From: Scilla litardierei
Lineage: Eukaryota; Streptophyta; Magnoliopsida; Asparagales; Asparagaceae
Length of the DNA: 64,000 bases
Direction of reading: 5' to 3'
NCBI GenBank assembly: GCA_030789695.1
Contig: JAULAV010008741.1
Coordinates: 99,830 to 163,829, forward strand
The first letter of the stretch is position 1; every line of letters begins with the position of its first letter. A model generated the notes under the pieces. The model saw only the letters and a list, made by a program, of their open reading frames with translations, did no database searches and was not told the DNA's origin. A program made the position numbers and the translations under genes. This document shows positions 12,106 through 23,778 of the stretch, piece after piece.

Positions 12106-12772
12106 GATTCATATGTTTTTCAATATTCTTGCATGTTATTCTATTCATTATATTTGCTCATGCTTGAAGTATTGAAATTTTCTGGATTTTTGTTGAATTT
12201 TCGGAATTTTCGCTCAATTTGTGCGTAATCGTCAAATTTCAGATTTTCGATGTTTAATGGGGTAGTGTAATGATTAATGAGAGTATTTTGATGTTTCATC
12301 CATGTGTGATTAGGAGAGAAATCAAATTTCAAAGATTTTCAATTTTTGAACTCTCTTAGTCGGTCCAAGTTCATTGGCCGACTGACTAGATTCAGTTCTA
12401 GTCGGTCAGTGAATGAGCTTAGACCGACTAAATCTTGTCAGGAAATTTGCCTTTAGTTACTGTTTACAACTAGTCGGTTCAAGCTCATTGACCGACCGAC
12501 TAGATCGTGATCTGGTCGGTCAGTGCTTGAACTTTGACCGACTAGTTGTGCCGGGGACTGATTGGTCTTTTCGACTTCCGACCGATTAAAACTCCATCCA
12601 GTCGACTTCTTTTCATTCAAGTCGATCAAAATTCCCCTCTCTCCTGCTCAAAACCCCCGACCCCCGCTCAGCCCGTTCGACTTCCGGCCGTTTTCCGACC
12701 AAACCCGCCGTCGCCGTCCGTCGGTCTTCCACCCTAGGTGATCTCTCCTCCTCTCTACCGTCCCAGCCTTTC
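12106..12772 (+). other. Non-coding spacer of A with two more palindrome modules
   Basis: No gene seen. At about 12357-12560 the GACCGACTAG / CTAGTCGGTC motif of the LTR reappears in two modules (for example the arms around 12500-12520). This places the motif outside the LTR too, just downstream of pol and upstream of the extra reading frame. The rest is AT-rich 3' of pol, then CT/CG-rich. Confidence 0.75.
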
Positions 12773-13513
12773 TTGAAGTTGATATATGCTATTTTCATGG
12801 GGAGCTCGATTAACTGGGCTCGCATTATACTCGATAAGATGGACTCTTTCGAGTGTATTCGCAAGTCCACGAAGTCGGCTCATATACCCTTCCCGTGCTT
12901 GTTGACTCTGGTATTTCGTCACTTCCGTGTCACATTGCCTCCTGACGATGAGCGTCCCCTTGGTCCTCCCCTGAACGCGACGGCCGTCAAGAAGTCTCTT
13001 ACGGCACTCCGTCACGTTCAGAGGACGACACCTTCAGCGTCAGCCTCTGCCTCTGCCTCAGCTGCTCCCTCTTCCACTCTTGCCGAGCTCGTTCGTTCTC
13101 TGCGACGTTTGGAGTCTCGTCAGGCTCGTTCTGAGGAGATTCTCTGTCGTATAGCTCGTCACCTTGATATTGAGGTTCCTCCGACTTTTTCTGACGAGGA
13201 TGAGTTGGATGAGGAGGACATTGAGGAGCTTGCTCGTGCTTCTACTCGTGCCCCCGAGGGCACTTCTGGTGATGCTACTGCTGCTTCGTCTGCTGGTGCC
13301 CCCGAGAGCACACATGTTGCCACCGCTCCTGCGGTGGATGCTCCGACTGGTGCTCCCGAGGCCACTACCGTTGCTGCTTCTGAGATCGTCTCTTCTGCCG
13401 TGCCTGAGACTTCTGCCGTCGCTCCCATTGCCATTCCAGCTATTCCTGTACCACTTCTCCTGCAGAGCCTGCTACTGCTGCAGATCCTGCCACTTCCTCT
13501 TGAGCTTCTTTGA
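12773..13513 (+). CDS. Extra 3' reading frame of A, fragment resembling 'putative plant transposon protein'
   Basis: A 246-residue frame between RNase H and the 3' LTR, the position of the env-like gene in SIRE elements. The first 50 residues (INWARIILDKM, then HIPFPCLLTLVFRHF) resemble the plant 'putative transposon protein' domain often carried by such elements. That assignment is from memory of the family and is moderate. The middle has a helical segment with LAELVRSLRRLESRQARSEE and an acidic run (DEDELDEEDIEEL). The C-terminal third is Ala/Pro/Thr/Ser-rich low complexity ending in a Leu-rich tail. I see no signal peptide or clear membrane span that would make it an envelope protein. The N-terminal start is uncertain and the domain looks truncated. 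Confidence 0.5.
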   Translation: MKLIYAIFMGSSINWARIILDKMDSFECIRKSTKSAHIPFPCLLTLVFRHFRVTLPPDDERPLGPPLNATAVKKSLTALRHVQRTTPSASASASASAAPSSTLAELVRSLRRLESRQARSEEILCRIARHLDIEVPPTFSDEDELDEEDIEELARASTRAPEGTSGDATAASSAGAPESTHVATAPAVDAPTGAPEATTVAASEIVSSAVPETSAVAPIAIPAIPVPLLLQSLLLLQILPLPLELL

Positions 13514-14462
13514 GGACTCTCCGATGCTCCTTGGATGATACATCTTATGTGAGAGAGTTTGGGTAGGATAGAGTGTGGTTCTGGATGTTTTTTTTGATGT
13601 TTTGATGTATTTTGATGTACGTCGATATGTTTTTGTGATACTTCCATATATGCTGTGTTCTGAGATATATGATGTTGTATTTTGATCGTCGATCGTTGGA
13701 TCGCTTTTTGTATGTCAGTGATGTATATTTTTGATGTACTCTGGTTCATATTATATATATATATATATACATCGCAGTTGACATTTCATTCTACTGTGCA
13801 CATTAGATAATTTTTTTTGTCTCTGATGTTTAATTTCGTCGCTCGACGATATTAACTTGGTTAAATAGATTTCACTTTATGAAAACATAGAATTGTTTTC
13901 CATGCACTAAATTAACCAAGAATGTTGATATTGGAGAGTATATTCCATAACTCAATCCGTAAAATTGATTTGAGTTTTTTTTATGATATCGTTTTACGAT
14001 TTTCGACTATGGTTTCATTGACACGCCTTGATTTTCTTCGTATTTTTCCTTGGTGTCACTTGAACAGTCGTCGTATTCTACGACTCCCGTGCTTTTAATT
14101 TGAAGCCATTGTTGTTGTCGTTGATCTTCTCCCGCTCTTTTTGCTTATGCCAAAAGGGGAGATATATAATAATAACGATGTGCTAAATGATAATTTAAAG
14201 CATTATTCCAAGAATCTAATTTGATATGTTAGATTCAGGGGGAGTTAAGATATATAAATGGATTTTCAAATCCGATATTTCAATAACCAACATTTGGTAT
14301 TCGATATTTCAATAATCGATTCTCATTGATATACTTTACTCGTCTGCTTGATGCGTATTATTATTGTTTAATTTGGAATTAACGTGTCATCAATGCAGGG
14401 GAAGTAAGTAAATTTCATTTGAATTATTATGTTTGATTATTATTTATGTTGGTTTGTCATCA
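13514..14462 (+). other. 3' untranslated region of A
   Basis: No coding region. It contains an (AT)n run at 13751-13769 and several purine tracts resembling polypurine tracts (AAAAGGGGAGATAT near 14152, CAGGGGGAGTTAAG near 14237, GCAGGGGAAGTAAG near 14397) before the terminal one. Confidence 0.7.
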
Positions 14463-14478
14463 CCAAAAAGGGGGAGAA
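14463..14478 (+). other. Polypurine tract of A
   Basis: CCAAAAAGGGGGAGAA immediately precedes the 3' LTR. This is the expected primer site for plus-strand DNA synthesis. Confidence 0.9.
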
Positions 14479-16339
14479 TGTTAGATATTGGACTCCCCGG
14501 ATTTGGTTTGGATGATGAACAAACATAAATATATCATGAACTAACAATTTGTGAGCGCAGTTATGGAGATCGTCGCCAAATTCATATGAACATACAAAGA
14601 GACATCTCGAGACTTCTCAAAGCACGTGATCGTATGCCTAAATCTTCGTTGAAGCTTATGGACCATATTAGAAGTCATGAAGATTCGATTAAAGCTATTG
14701 AAGACGGTATCGTCAAGTTTTATTTATAGTCTTTAAGCTTCTTTCGTAGAATGTTAAGCCGTGAGTAGGTCTTACGGTTTAAATCTTTATAACGCTCCTA
14801 TCTTAGCTCTAGGATCTTAGTAGAAGTCCATACAAACTTTCCCGAAGCTTCGCGCTTCGATTCGCGACTTCTTGTGCATGTTAGTTGGTTCAAGAAGAAG
14901 AACTGACCGAGTAGATGGTGATCTAGTCGGTCGGCAAAGCTTCTTGGACTGACTAGTTTTTGTCAGTCAATTCTAAGCTCTTTACTGTTTACAGTTAGTC
15001 GGTCTAAGTTGACTCACCGACCGACTAGTTTGTGAACTATTCGGTCAGTGATGCTTCTGTGACCGACTAGTTGAGCTTTCCCTGTACATGCAACTTTGAG
15101 CCTGAGCTACTGTTTATCATTAGTCGGTCTGTGTTCATTGATCGACCGACTAGTTGATGAACTAGTCGGTCAACTTTCCTTCTTGGACCGACTAGTTGAG
15201 CTTTACTGTACATGCCAATTTTCACCTAACTTACTGTTTATCGTTAGTCGGTCTATGCACATTTGGCGACCGACTAGTTGATGAACTAGTCGGTCAACAT
15301 TTGTTCTTGGACCGACTAAATCAATTTGTGCTCAGACTTCAGTTTTATCTCTTAGTCGGTCTCAGTTAAGTAACCGACCGACTAGTTGTGAAACTAGTCG
15401 GTCAGCTACTCTTCTTGGACCGACTAGTTCCTTTTGTCTGAACTTCGACCTTTTCTCTGTTCTCTCATTAGTCAGTCTACGTTGATTGACCGACCGACTA
15501 GTTGATGAACTAGTCGGTTGGTGGTTGTTCTTTGACCAACTAGTTGAGTTCAGAAAAGAGCCGTTGGAGCATTTAATGACTCGAATTTCTTTCTCTCTCT
15601 CCTCTATCCTATAAATACTTATTGAGCTGCATTCATTGCACTCAAGGCTGATATTATTGCAAGTTTAGAGATCAAGAGAAATCATTCCAAGCCCATTCAA
15701 ATCTCTTTCATTCCATTCAATAATCTCTCCTCACTCTTACTTCCAAAGAGAGATTCATTGAGTGTGAAGCCTTCCAAGCCAAGTGCTTGATCCTAGGTCA
15801 CCAACAACCCCATAGCTCTCCATCGCTGATCTACATCTTGGAGCTGGGGTTTGGTGCCTTCATCTTCCCCAAAATCATCCTTGCCCTAATTCGTAAGTGT
15901 ACTCAAGGCATAGGTATTTTGTGGTAAGTTATTCTATTTCATTTACTTTCAGTTTGTAAGTGTTTATCTCTCGGTTGTGAGAGTTGTGTTTGTGATCCCG
16001 GGTTGTGGGAGTCACAAATTACTTTGTGTATGATTTGACTTGGTGAAGGTTCTTCACAAGTATTTCATAGTGGAAATCTTGAGTTAGGGTTTCTAACTCA
16101 AGTATCCGGAGGGGATCCGGGTGGTTGGGACGTAGGATCACCGGGAACAAGTCGGGGAGACTTGGGTGGATCCGAACCCAGTAATATCGTTGTTTGCGAT
16201 TGTTTCTTTGTTGTCTAACATTTACTTTTCCGCATTGTTTGGTAGAGTTTGCAAGTAATTAGGAATTATACTCCATGTTATTTTAAAGTACTATTCACCC
16301 CCCTCTAGTACTTGTGCAGTAGCTTAGCAGGGCATTACA
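14479..16339 (+). repeat. 3' LTR of element A
   Basis: 1861 bp, closely matching 4798-6659, including the palindrome array (about 14905-15535) and TATA box at about 15610. It ends GGGCATTACA, then CAATT. Confidence 0.96.
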
Positions 16340-17653
16340 CAATTTTCTACATTTTATTGGAGACATGGATCTTTTTATTAAATGATATGATTATTAAGGC
16401 CTAAGTTTGTATTTTCTGATTTTTCTGTTGAAGATGGCGATCTCCTTATTCCAACAGACATTTTATGGATCTTTTTATTAAATGATATGATTTTTATAGA
16501 CTAAGTTTGTCTTCTCTTATTTTTCAGTTGAAAATGGCTATCTACCGGTTGCAACAGACATTTTTGGGAATTTTTCTGACCGCGTGACTATTTTCTTCAT
16601 TTTTTGAAGGACATGGATCTATTTATTAAATGATATGATTTTTGGCATAATTTTGTCTTCTCCTATTTTTCAGCTGAAGATAGCGATCTTCCAGTTCCAA
16701 CGGATATTTTTGCGGATTTTAAGATCGGAGCTATTTTCTATATTTTCTATAGAATGGATCTTTTCATTAAATGATATGATTTTTTATCGCATAATTTTTA
16801 TCTTATCTTATATTTCAGTCGAAGATACCGATCTTTCTGTTCAACCGGATATTTTTTGCGGATTTTTTTGAGATCAGAGTATTTTCTATATTTTATGTAA
16901 GAAATAGATCTTTTCATTAAATGATATGATTTTTTATAGCATAAGTTTGTCTTCTCTTATTTTTTTAGTTGAAGATTGCGATCTCATGTTTCCAAGGGGC
17001 ATTTTTGATTATTTTCCTAAACTCCAGGCCATTTTCTAAATTTTTAGTAACATATGAATATTTATATTAAATGATATGATTTTTATAGCCTAATTTTGCA
17101 TTTTCTTATTTTTTTAATTTGAAGATGACAATGTCCTGATTCCAACGGACATTTTTGTGGATTTTTCTGAGCTCGTGGTTATTTTCTGCATTTTTTGAAA
17201 GATTGATATTTTTATTAAATGAAATGATTTTTTGGCTTAATTTTGGCTTCTCTAATTTTTTCCAGTTGAAGATGCAATCTCTTGATTTCAACATACATTT
17301 TTGCAGATTTTTCTCCGCAGCATTCTAATTACCACATTTTCTAAAAGATATAGATCATTTAATTAAATGATATGATTTTTTGGCCTAATTTTGTCTTTTC
17401 TTATTTTTCAAATTGCAGATGGCGATCTCCCGGTTTTAACAGATATTTTTGCGTATTTTTCTAAGCTAAGGGGTATTTTCGATATTTTCTAGAAAATATC
17501 GATCTTTATTTTAAATGATATGTTTTTAAAGGACAAATTTTGTCTACTGTTATTTTTTAGTTGAAAATATCGATCTCCCGGTTTCAAGGACATTTTTGCA
17601 GATTTTTCTGTGTTCCGAGCTATTTTCTACATTTCATTGAATATATAGATCTT
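16340..17653. repeat. Satellite, middle block
   Basis: About nine monomers of the same satellite between elements A and B. The first monomer is cut by A (its left part ends at 4797) and the last is cut by B (it continues at 54934). A shortened monomer lies near 16430-16490. Confidence 0.93.
17649..17653. repeat. Target-site duplication of element B, left copy (ATCTT)
   Basis: ATCTT precedes the left LTR and is repeated at 54929-54933. Removing B rejoins GATCTT with TATATTAAATGATATGG, a normal satellite sequence. Confidence 0.95.
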
Positions 17654-18839
17654 TGTTGCGGGGTGGAACACGCGTACAATGAATTTGTATTGAGGGGAAC
17701 CAAGGGCACGGTGGTTATATTGATAAGAGGATTTAGATGGGCTATTTAACAAGTGATTAGTGGGGTGAAGAGGCTAAACTTGCCGACGAGGGAGGCCACG
17801 GAGTCAAATCTCATCGGACGCGGCGGAGGAGGATCGGGCGGCGGGAGCCGAAGGCGGATGTCGACCAAGGGGCGAGCTACCCTGCACCACGAGCAACTCG
17901 TCAGAAGGGCCGGGTTGGGGTCCAACCCTTAGCCCCTTCGATGCCTAAGTTAGTAACTGGACTTAAAGCGGGGGCTAGGCACGCAGGTTGGACTGAGCGT
18001 GTGTCGACCGTACGTGACGAGCTATATGTGGGAGAACAAAGATATGGACGACCTTTGCTCTCGTGTGTGAATAATGGATTCAGAGAGAATTTGCCAACCC
18101 CTCCACCGTAAGAAGTGAAGGGGTATTTATACCTGATGGGAGGCGGTTAGGTGGGGCTGACCTGGCATACTGACTCGACGTGCTGAGCTGGCCCTGCTGT
18201 CAGTGGAAGCTTCAGACGAGGATGTCAGGAACAGGAGTGTCAGCCACGCTTTTGTCAAATGGCGCAACGGCCAGGGGCGCTTTTGTCTGGGTGTCAGGGC
18301 CGAAAGCATTAAGTGTCAGGGGGCTCAGCGGCCAGGGGCGCTTTTGTTTGGGTGTCAGGGCCGAAAGCATTAAGTGTCAGGGGGCTCAACGGCCACGGGG
18401 TGCTTTGTCAGACGGTCGGGCGGCGTTAGTGTCAGTCATGTCCTTACACTAGGTTGTTTGTCGTGCGTGATGAACTAAAGGTCCGGCAATGCTATCCCCG
18501 GTGGCTGGGTTCGTGGGGACCCGCCGGGTCATCCTGTTCGGGGGTTGTCCGGCCCGGCCGTGCACCTTTTCGGTCGTGGGTTGTGGACCGCTGGCAAGGA
18601 GGGATATGCACGTGCCTCTGTCAGCATCCCAGGCGGCACTGTCTGGGTGCTCCCCAGGCGCACTGCCCTTGGCGGGCCGAGCGAATGCGGTTGTACGCCT
18701 CGGCCGGGAGGGGGGCACCGTGAGGTGCACCCACCCCCACGTAGCCTCGGACCTCCGGGCCGGCGGTCCTTTTGCAGTGGGGTGAGTCAATGAGGTATAT
18801 CAGTGGTTCTGGGCGGGAGTCGAACTCCTACGATTAACA
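17654..18839 (-). repeat. 3' LTR of element B (left on the plus strand)
   Basis: 1186 bp. Plus-strand ends are TGTTGCGGGG and GATTAACA. It matches 53742-54928. Internal near-duplicates of GGGGCTCAGCGGCCAGGGGC occur around 18270-18400. A minus-strand TATA box is mirrored by TATTTATA at 18124-18131. Confidence 0.95.
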
Positions 18840-18852
18840 ATTTCTCCTGGCA
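18840..18852 (-). other. Polypurine tract of B
   Basis: On the minus strand GCCAGGAGAAAT leads directly into the 3' LTR (TGTTAATCG). It is purine-rich and at the expected place. Confidence 0.7.
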
Positions 18853-21258
18853 TTCGAGTGCGAGGTGGAGGCCCGGCTCGGCTCGAATGACGTAACCCTA
18901 CCTCCCTTCTAACATGGTTCGGACTTGGGTCTGCACTCAGGAGTGGCAACGCGGCTCCCGCGGAGTTTTGCCCACTGTTGCGGGATCGCGAGATCTCGTC
19001 CCGAGGGGGAGCAAAGCGGGGAGGTGGGGCACTACGATTTAGGGAGGGGCGTTGCCCCTTAACGACGTGCCATTGTGTGTGGCGGCTGGGTCGGACTTTG
19101 GGGGAACCCGGCTTTATCGAGAAGGCCATGGATTTCGTTGTGATGTGTTTACTGGACGTGGTTGTTATTTTTGCGGGGCTCTAGCCGCCCTGTGTCTGGT
19201 GCAATTCCTAGCTATTGTGCGCTTGGGCTTAGGGTGAGGAGTCCGTTCGGAGGAATATTATTCAACAGCCTTTACAGGAGATCTAGATGGTATTTACAAC
19301 AATAGGGCAGGTGTGACCAATCCCGTTGTCGGGTCGGGAGGTTGTTTTAACTCGTCGCCCGCTGCATCGGGGTGAGCGGGTCCCTGTTGCGGGGCGGCCT
19401 TCCTTTCTGCCGACCGCTGAACTCCTTCTGCCTTTCTGTCCGGGGGGAGCTGACGTGTCATGAGTCACCGTTTGGCTTCCTCGGGGATGCAGCCCTGCGG
19501 GGACCCCCCTCGAGAGGGCTGACCCTCGTTTGCCGGGTGGACCTCCTTCCTTCCCCTCCCTTGCTTCATCACATTCTGTCTCGTCGTCGCCATGCTGGAT
19601 GGTTGACCGGCCTCGCCGGGGACCCCGTACATCGAGGGGGAACCCTGGAGAGGACGGAGGACGAGGTGGAGGTGGTGGCGTCGCCCTCCGGGGGGGAGTC
19701 CGATGGGCCGGCCTCGCGGGGAAGGTTGGGGGCAGGCGGGTGGGTCGTTTGGAGACCCGTTTGGGGGTTTCCACCCTCACACCCGGTGGGGATCGTCATG
19801 GGGTGGATGTTAATTGGGGCGTGGCGGCCCGCTGCTAGTCTTCCGGACTGGCTGTTTCATCGGGTTAAGAGCAGGAGGAAGGCTGGCAGGCGGGACTTCC
19901 CATGGGTAAGGGGAATATCCTATCAGAGGTCGTGGAGTGGAAGCGGTCACCGGTGGGGGAAGTGAGGTCCGTCGGTGGACATCGGCCTTCTCCGTAGCTC
20001 GGTGGGGGCGTCCAGGGCTTTTTCATACCCTGTGTGAGGGGATGCGATTCCCTCTCGCATCTCTTCTCCTCCTCCCTAAACTCTGAAGGGGGGGTACTTA
20101 TAGAGGGATTTTACGGAAGGGTTCGCCTTGGATAATGTGAGGGACTAGCGCCATTAATGGGCTCCGCCGAATCACGCGCTTTGGGAACCGCTTTTTCCTG
20201 GCGGCATCTGACACGGTTCGTCTGTCCTGGCCTCTCGGGGGGCGTGTTGCTGCTGATGGCGTGTTTTTCGAGCGTCCTTTCGTTTCATCGAGTCGCATCG
20301 TGGCGCTGCCTTATCGGGACCAGGCGTATACCCGATAGGTATTGTTTCGCGGTTCCTGGTTTGCGACCGGTCCGCCCCAGTTTATGTGCCCTTGTCCTTA
20401 TTCCTAGGTTCGAGTTTTCGAGGATCGTGGGCCTAAATGGGGTGGGGGAATCTAGACGTGGTTTGGGTGGCCGGCCTCGGGTATCGTGGCCGTTGTGCGG
20501 TCCGAACCGGTTAGCCCCTACCAAGGTGAGCGTGTCGCCCCTGGAAAGCCGGTCTTTGCCGTGTTTTATCGCTGGTGTTACCTATTTTGTTTTCTTGCGT
20601 GAGTACAAGTACTGCCCCCAACATTCACTTGTCCGGGAGCGCGAGGTCCAGGGGAAGGGGATGTTGATTGTCTACGTGTTGTCTTTGGGCGGGACGGAGA
20701 ATCACCGCATACGATCTGGATGAGACATGCCGCCCTATCACGAACATGGGCTAACCATAGTATGGCTGACCCCTGGGTGTCCGTCGCAAGTGGATTTTGC
20801 CTCAGGCGGAAGTGGCCCCGCAGAGCAGGCCTCAGTTCAACCCTTTCCCCTTTGTCTGAAAGGTATCGCTGATTTTAGTTGGCGAGGGGTCTTGTTTTGA
20901 AGCGTCGGCCCCTCCTGGTATCGGGGGGTTCGAACTGTGGGTGTATACTTACTGGGCGTCCTAAGTTAGTACGGGGGAAGTGTGATGTTCTGTCCCTACT
21001 TTCCCCGCCGCGAGGGGTGGTCCCGTTTCGTGAGCTCTACCGGCCCTTGGCAGGGTGATCGTTTCATGCTATGGCATTCTCAGAAAGTTAAAGCGACTTT
21101 GATAAGGATAAATGTTTTCATTTAAATTTACAAGAACTCTTCTATAGTTCGCACACGAGTACTTAGATTATCGCCCGTTGGGGGGGTAAGATCCGGCCCT
21201 AGGGCGGGCTGTGGAGCTGTCCTCGCCTGCGGTGAATTTACCTCAGGATTTATGGGTT
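18853..21258 (-). other. 3' region of B, distal part; no convincing gene
   Basis: GC-rich sequence between integrase and 3' LTR. Open frames of up to 197 codons occur on both strands but lack recognisable motifs and look like GC-driven chance frames. Several stretches between about 19430 and 20430 have diverged counterparts in the same order at 46205-46960 (for example GGAATATCCTATCAGAGGTC at 19914, and the TTTCGAGCGTCCTTTCGTTT region near 20267). This suggests an old duplication. Confidence 0.6.
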
Positions 21259-21263
21259 ACCCT
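21259..21263. repeat. Target-site duplication of copia C, left copy (ACCCT)
   Basis: ACCCT precedes TGTAGAG of the left LTR and recurs at 45963-45967. Confidence 0.95.
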
Positions 21264-23527
21264 TGTAGAGAAATGTATGCCCTCGTGGCTATTTATATTT
21301 ATAAACGTCTTGTTCAAAAAAAGAAAGTATTCTTTCTGGTAAATATATTTTCTGAGTTATTCATTACTTGGATTATTCCCTTGGATTCAAAGTCAGGTCA
21401 CACATGTTTCGCAATGTAGATTACGATTATGAGAAATCTCTGACCGATAGTAGCTTGGATCTTAAAAGCGTTCGTGGTCATAGATGTGTCGAGATAAGGG
21501 ATATCGGCACATTGGACAGACCATTGCCTCTTTGACTGGTTGGTCTCATAACCAAATGACTTGGCGAAGTCGGAGACAGGATGCAGGTGCTCACTAAAGA
21601 ATGAGTCCACTGAACGACCCAAACATAGAGTTATTAAATGGTTCAACATTAACTATACTATCATTAATAACTCTAAGTGATAATAGGTAAGTTGGTCCTT
21701 AGGACTTGAGATCATTGTATGAGGCTATGTGTGAACAGTGTCACTTAGGTCTAAAGATCTAGCTTCGAGGCTAGGCCTACTGAAAGATCTTAGGCTGGGT
21801 AACACTCGAAGCATATGAGCTAAGTAGTGATCAACAGAGGATTCGTCTCTTCCGTTAATGGGAAGTTAGTGTCTCAGGTTAGTACGGCTCTCGGTAAAAC
21901 CTTGGCCAAGGTATGTTGTAACGTGTACAACATATATGTACCAGAGACCGACGTATACTAGCCATTGCTAGCTAATAGGGTTGATAGTATTCCATACCCT
22001 AGGCTAGTCAAGTGACATAGTTATGACGAAGGGACTAAAACTGCGGAAATTATCACAGTCACAGTCAGGGTGATCCCGTCGGCATCTTGCCAACGAGCCA
22101 ATCACGTAATCGATGATCTTGAAACAGGGACGACACCTGCTGCTAGTAGTCACTGTCGTCTTGAGACTTCGAGTCTCGACCTGTAGTAAGGGTCAGGCTG
22201 TAGGGTCTCACACCGAGTAACATTCACGTCGTAGTAACAAGATAGATTGTATAGAGGAAATCATGAGATGTAATGAGAATAAGAAATTCACAAGTTGGTT
22301 GTAAATTTGGAGCATTCGGGAATGGAGGTGATTTCGTAAGGAATCCAGAGGATCAAACTGTGCAGGAATCGGAGCTCGTATGAGCTCACAAACGAAAGAA
22401 AAGGGCAAAGGAAAGTGGGATAAACCCACTTGGGTTAAACGGGCGCGACCCGCTGCTCTCAACGGGCTCAGCCCGCTGGGAGCAGCGGGCGCGGCCCGCT
22501 GACCCAGCGGGCCCGCCCGCTGGGAGCAGCGGGCTGTGCGCCCGGACAGGTGCGCACTAACGGGCGCGCCCAGTTTTGCCTAAGGCAGGCGCGCCCGCTA
22601 AGCTTAGCGGGCCGCCCGCAATTTAAGTCGTTTCATTAGGGTTTAATTGAAACCCTTGACGGCTACGAAACATGGGTTTGTGCTCAACTTTGAGCAATTG
22701 TTTGAGGGGTCAAACGAACTCGGTTTTCGTCGCCGTTTGTTCCTACGCGTTCACCATCACTAGCTTTTCGAAATGATAACTTGTATCATCTCTGAAGCTC
22801 GAGGGTGAGTGAGGATTAATTGATTAAAGATTAGACTTTGTGAAAGCCTTTCTAACTCAATTAAATTGAATCCTAAAACCTCTTCATAATTTTTGTCCCA
22901 CATTGCTCATGATGAAAGAAGTGGAGCCGGCCTCCTATATAAATAGGTGGGCACTCCCTCCTTTATTTCTTGCACCAATTCACCAATTAAGGAGCTCCTG
23001 AATATTTGAGCAAACTTAATCGATACTTAAATTTATTCTCTCCCTCTATAAATTTTTCATGTTCTCCTACCGAGTCCTAGCAAGGCAACGGGGAGGTCCG
23101 AATCTGATTCGGAAGTCTACGACGCGGGTTTACTCAAGTGAAACTTTCTACGGCTAGTGATGGGCTTGGAGGCAAGGTGTGCTTCGGGAGCTGATCTAGT
23201 TCGTGGCGAGGAGCGACGCAATGCAGTTCGGGAGGCGGCTCAGATGATGGAGCTCAAGACGGTGCGGAACATCTTGCCTGCTCCAGGGCAAGATTCCAGG
23301 TGAGTCAATTAATATGCATTTTGTTTAAATTAGTAGTTAGAACTTTCTCGAGTTGGTCAGACCCAACTCGAGTCAGTAGATTTCCTGGCTTAGGTAATTT
23401 TTCCTTAGGGCTATATTTATTAAATAGTTTAATAAATTATTTTTCCGCAGTTTATTTTAATTTTGTTCGTCCGACTTAGGACGAATAAAAATAAAATTAG
23501 CTCTAATGGAACTTGAAAATCCCTACA
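21264..23527 (+). repeat. 5' LTR of element C
   Basis: 2264 bp, matching 43674-45962. A GC-rich cluster of GCGGGC / GCCCGC inverted repeats lies at about 22440-22620, and TATATAAATA at 22936-22945. Confidence 0.96.
22936..22945 (+). promoter_or_regulatory. TATA box in the 5' LTR of C
   Basis: TATATAAATA in the context CCTCC...GGTGGGCACTCCC, about 590 bp before the LTR end. It is conserved in the 3' LTR at 45371-45380. Confidence 0.75.
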
Positions 23528-23528
23528 G

Positions 23529-23544
23529 TGGTATCAGAGCCAGA
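23529..23544 (+). other. Primer-binding site of C (tRNA-iMet)
   Basis: TGGTATCAGAGCCAGA one base after the 5' LTR: the classic plant initiator-Met primer site. Confidence 0.92.
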
Positions 23545-23778
23545 TCTACTCTGTTCTTTTACTACTTTTAAACTGTATGTTTTAATTATGTGATACTTAG
23601 GATTAATGGCTATTCTTGTTTTATTTTGATGACACAAGAAAGGACTTGCTAGGTTAGCCATTAATATTAATTTCAAACTTTATAAGATAATTTTTGACAC
23701 CATGCAAATTTTAAATTGTTTAAAATTGCCTCATGGACTATTAGGATAGCCATTAAAACTCTTCCTCAAATTTTATGT
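23545..23778 (+). other. Leader of C up to the D insertion
   Basis: AT-rich untranslated leader with no frame of note. It ends in TATGT, the duplicated target of D. Confidence 0.7.
23774..23778. repeat. Target-site duplication of D, left copy (TATGT)
   Basis: TATGT before TGTTTCAGAG, repeated at 32301-32305 after the right LTR. Confidence 0.95.

Larger units (their letters stand above)
4798..16339 (+). mobile_element. Element A: SIRE/Maximus-like Ty1/copia retrotransposon, complete but decayed
   Basis: An 11.5-kb element with 1.86-kb direct LTRs (TG...CA), a 5-bp TSD (CAATT), a tRNA-iMet-type primer-binding site and a polypurine tract. The internal order is gag, protease, integrase, RT, RNase H, the copia order. 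Very long LTRs, a large gag and a long region with an extra reading frame between RNase H and the 3' LTR point to the SIRE/Maximus lineage. It is inserted in the satellite. Coding parts carry several nonsense codons and one frameshift, so it cannot make its own proteins. LTRs differ by about 2% by eye. Confidence 0.93.

Noticed and set aside
13751..13769. (AT)n run as a promoter of the extra gene in A
   Set aside because: It lies downstream of the reading frame and is an ordinary microsatellite.
18449..18793. Overlapping frames on both strands in the LTR of B (also 54537-54882)
   Set aside because: GC-rich LTR sequence gives long chance frames; no domain is visible and both LTRs carry them.
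19283..20723. Frames of 165-197 codons in the 3' region of B
   Set aside because: Pro/Arg/Gly-rich compositional frames on both strands, unlike the antisense gene of D and E, without motifs.
21264..23527. Possible host gene or ncRNA in the 2.3-kb AT-balanced sequence
   Set aside because: Its full copy at 43674-45962, TG/CA ends, TSD and adjacent primer site show it is an LTR.
23529..23544. tRNA-like sequence TGGTATCAGAGCC
   Set aside because: Only the primer-binding stretch matches a tRNA end; no cloverleaf follows, so it is not a tRNA gene.
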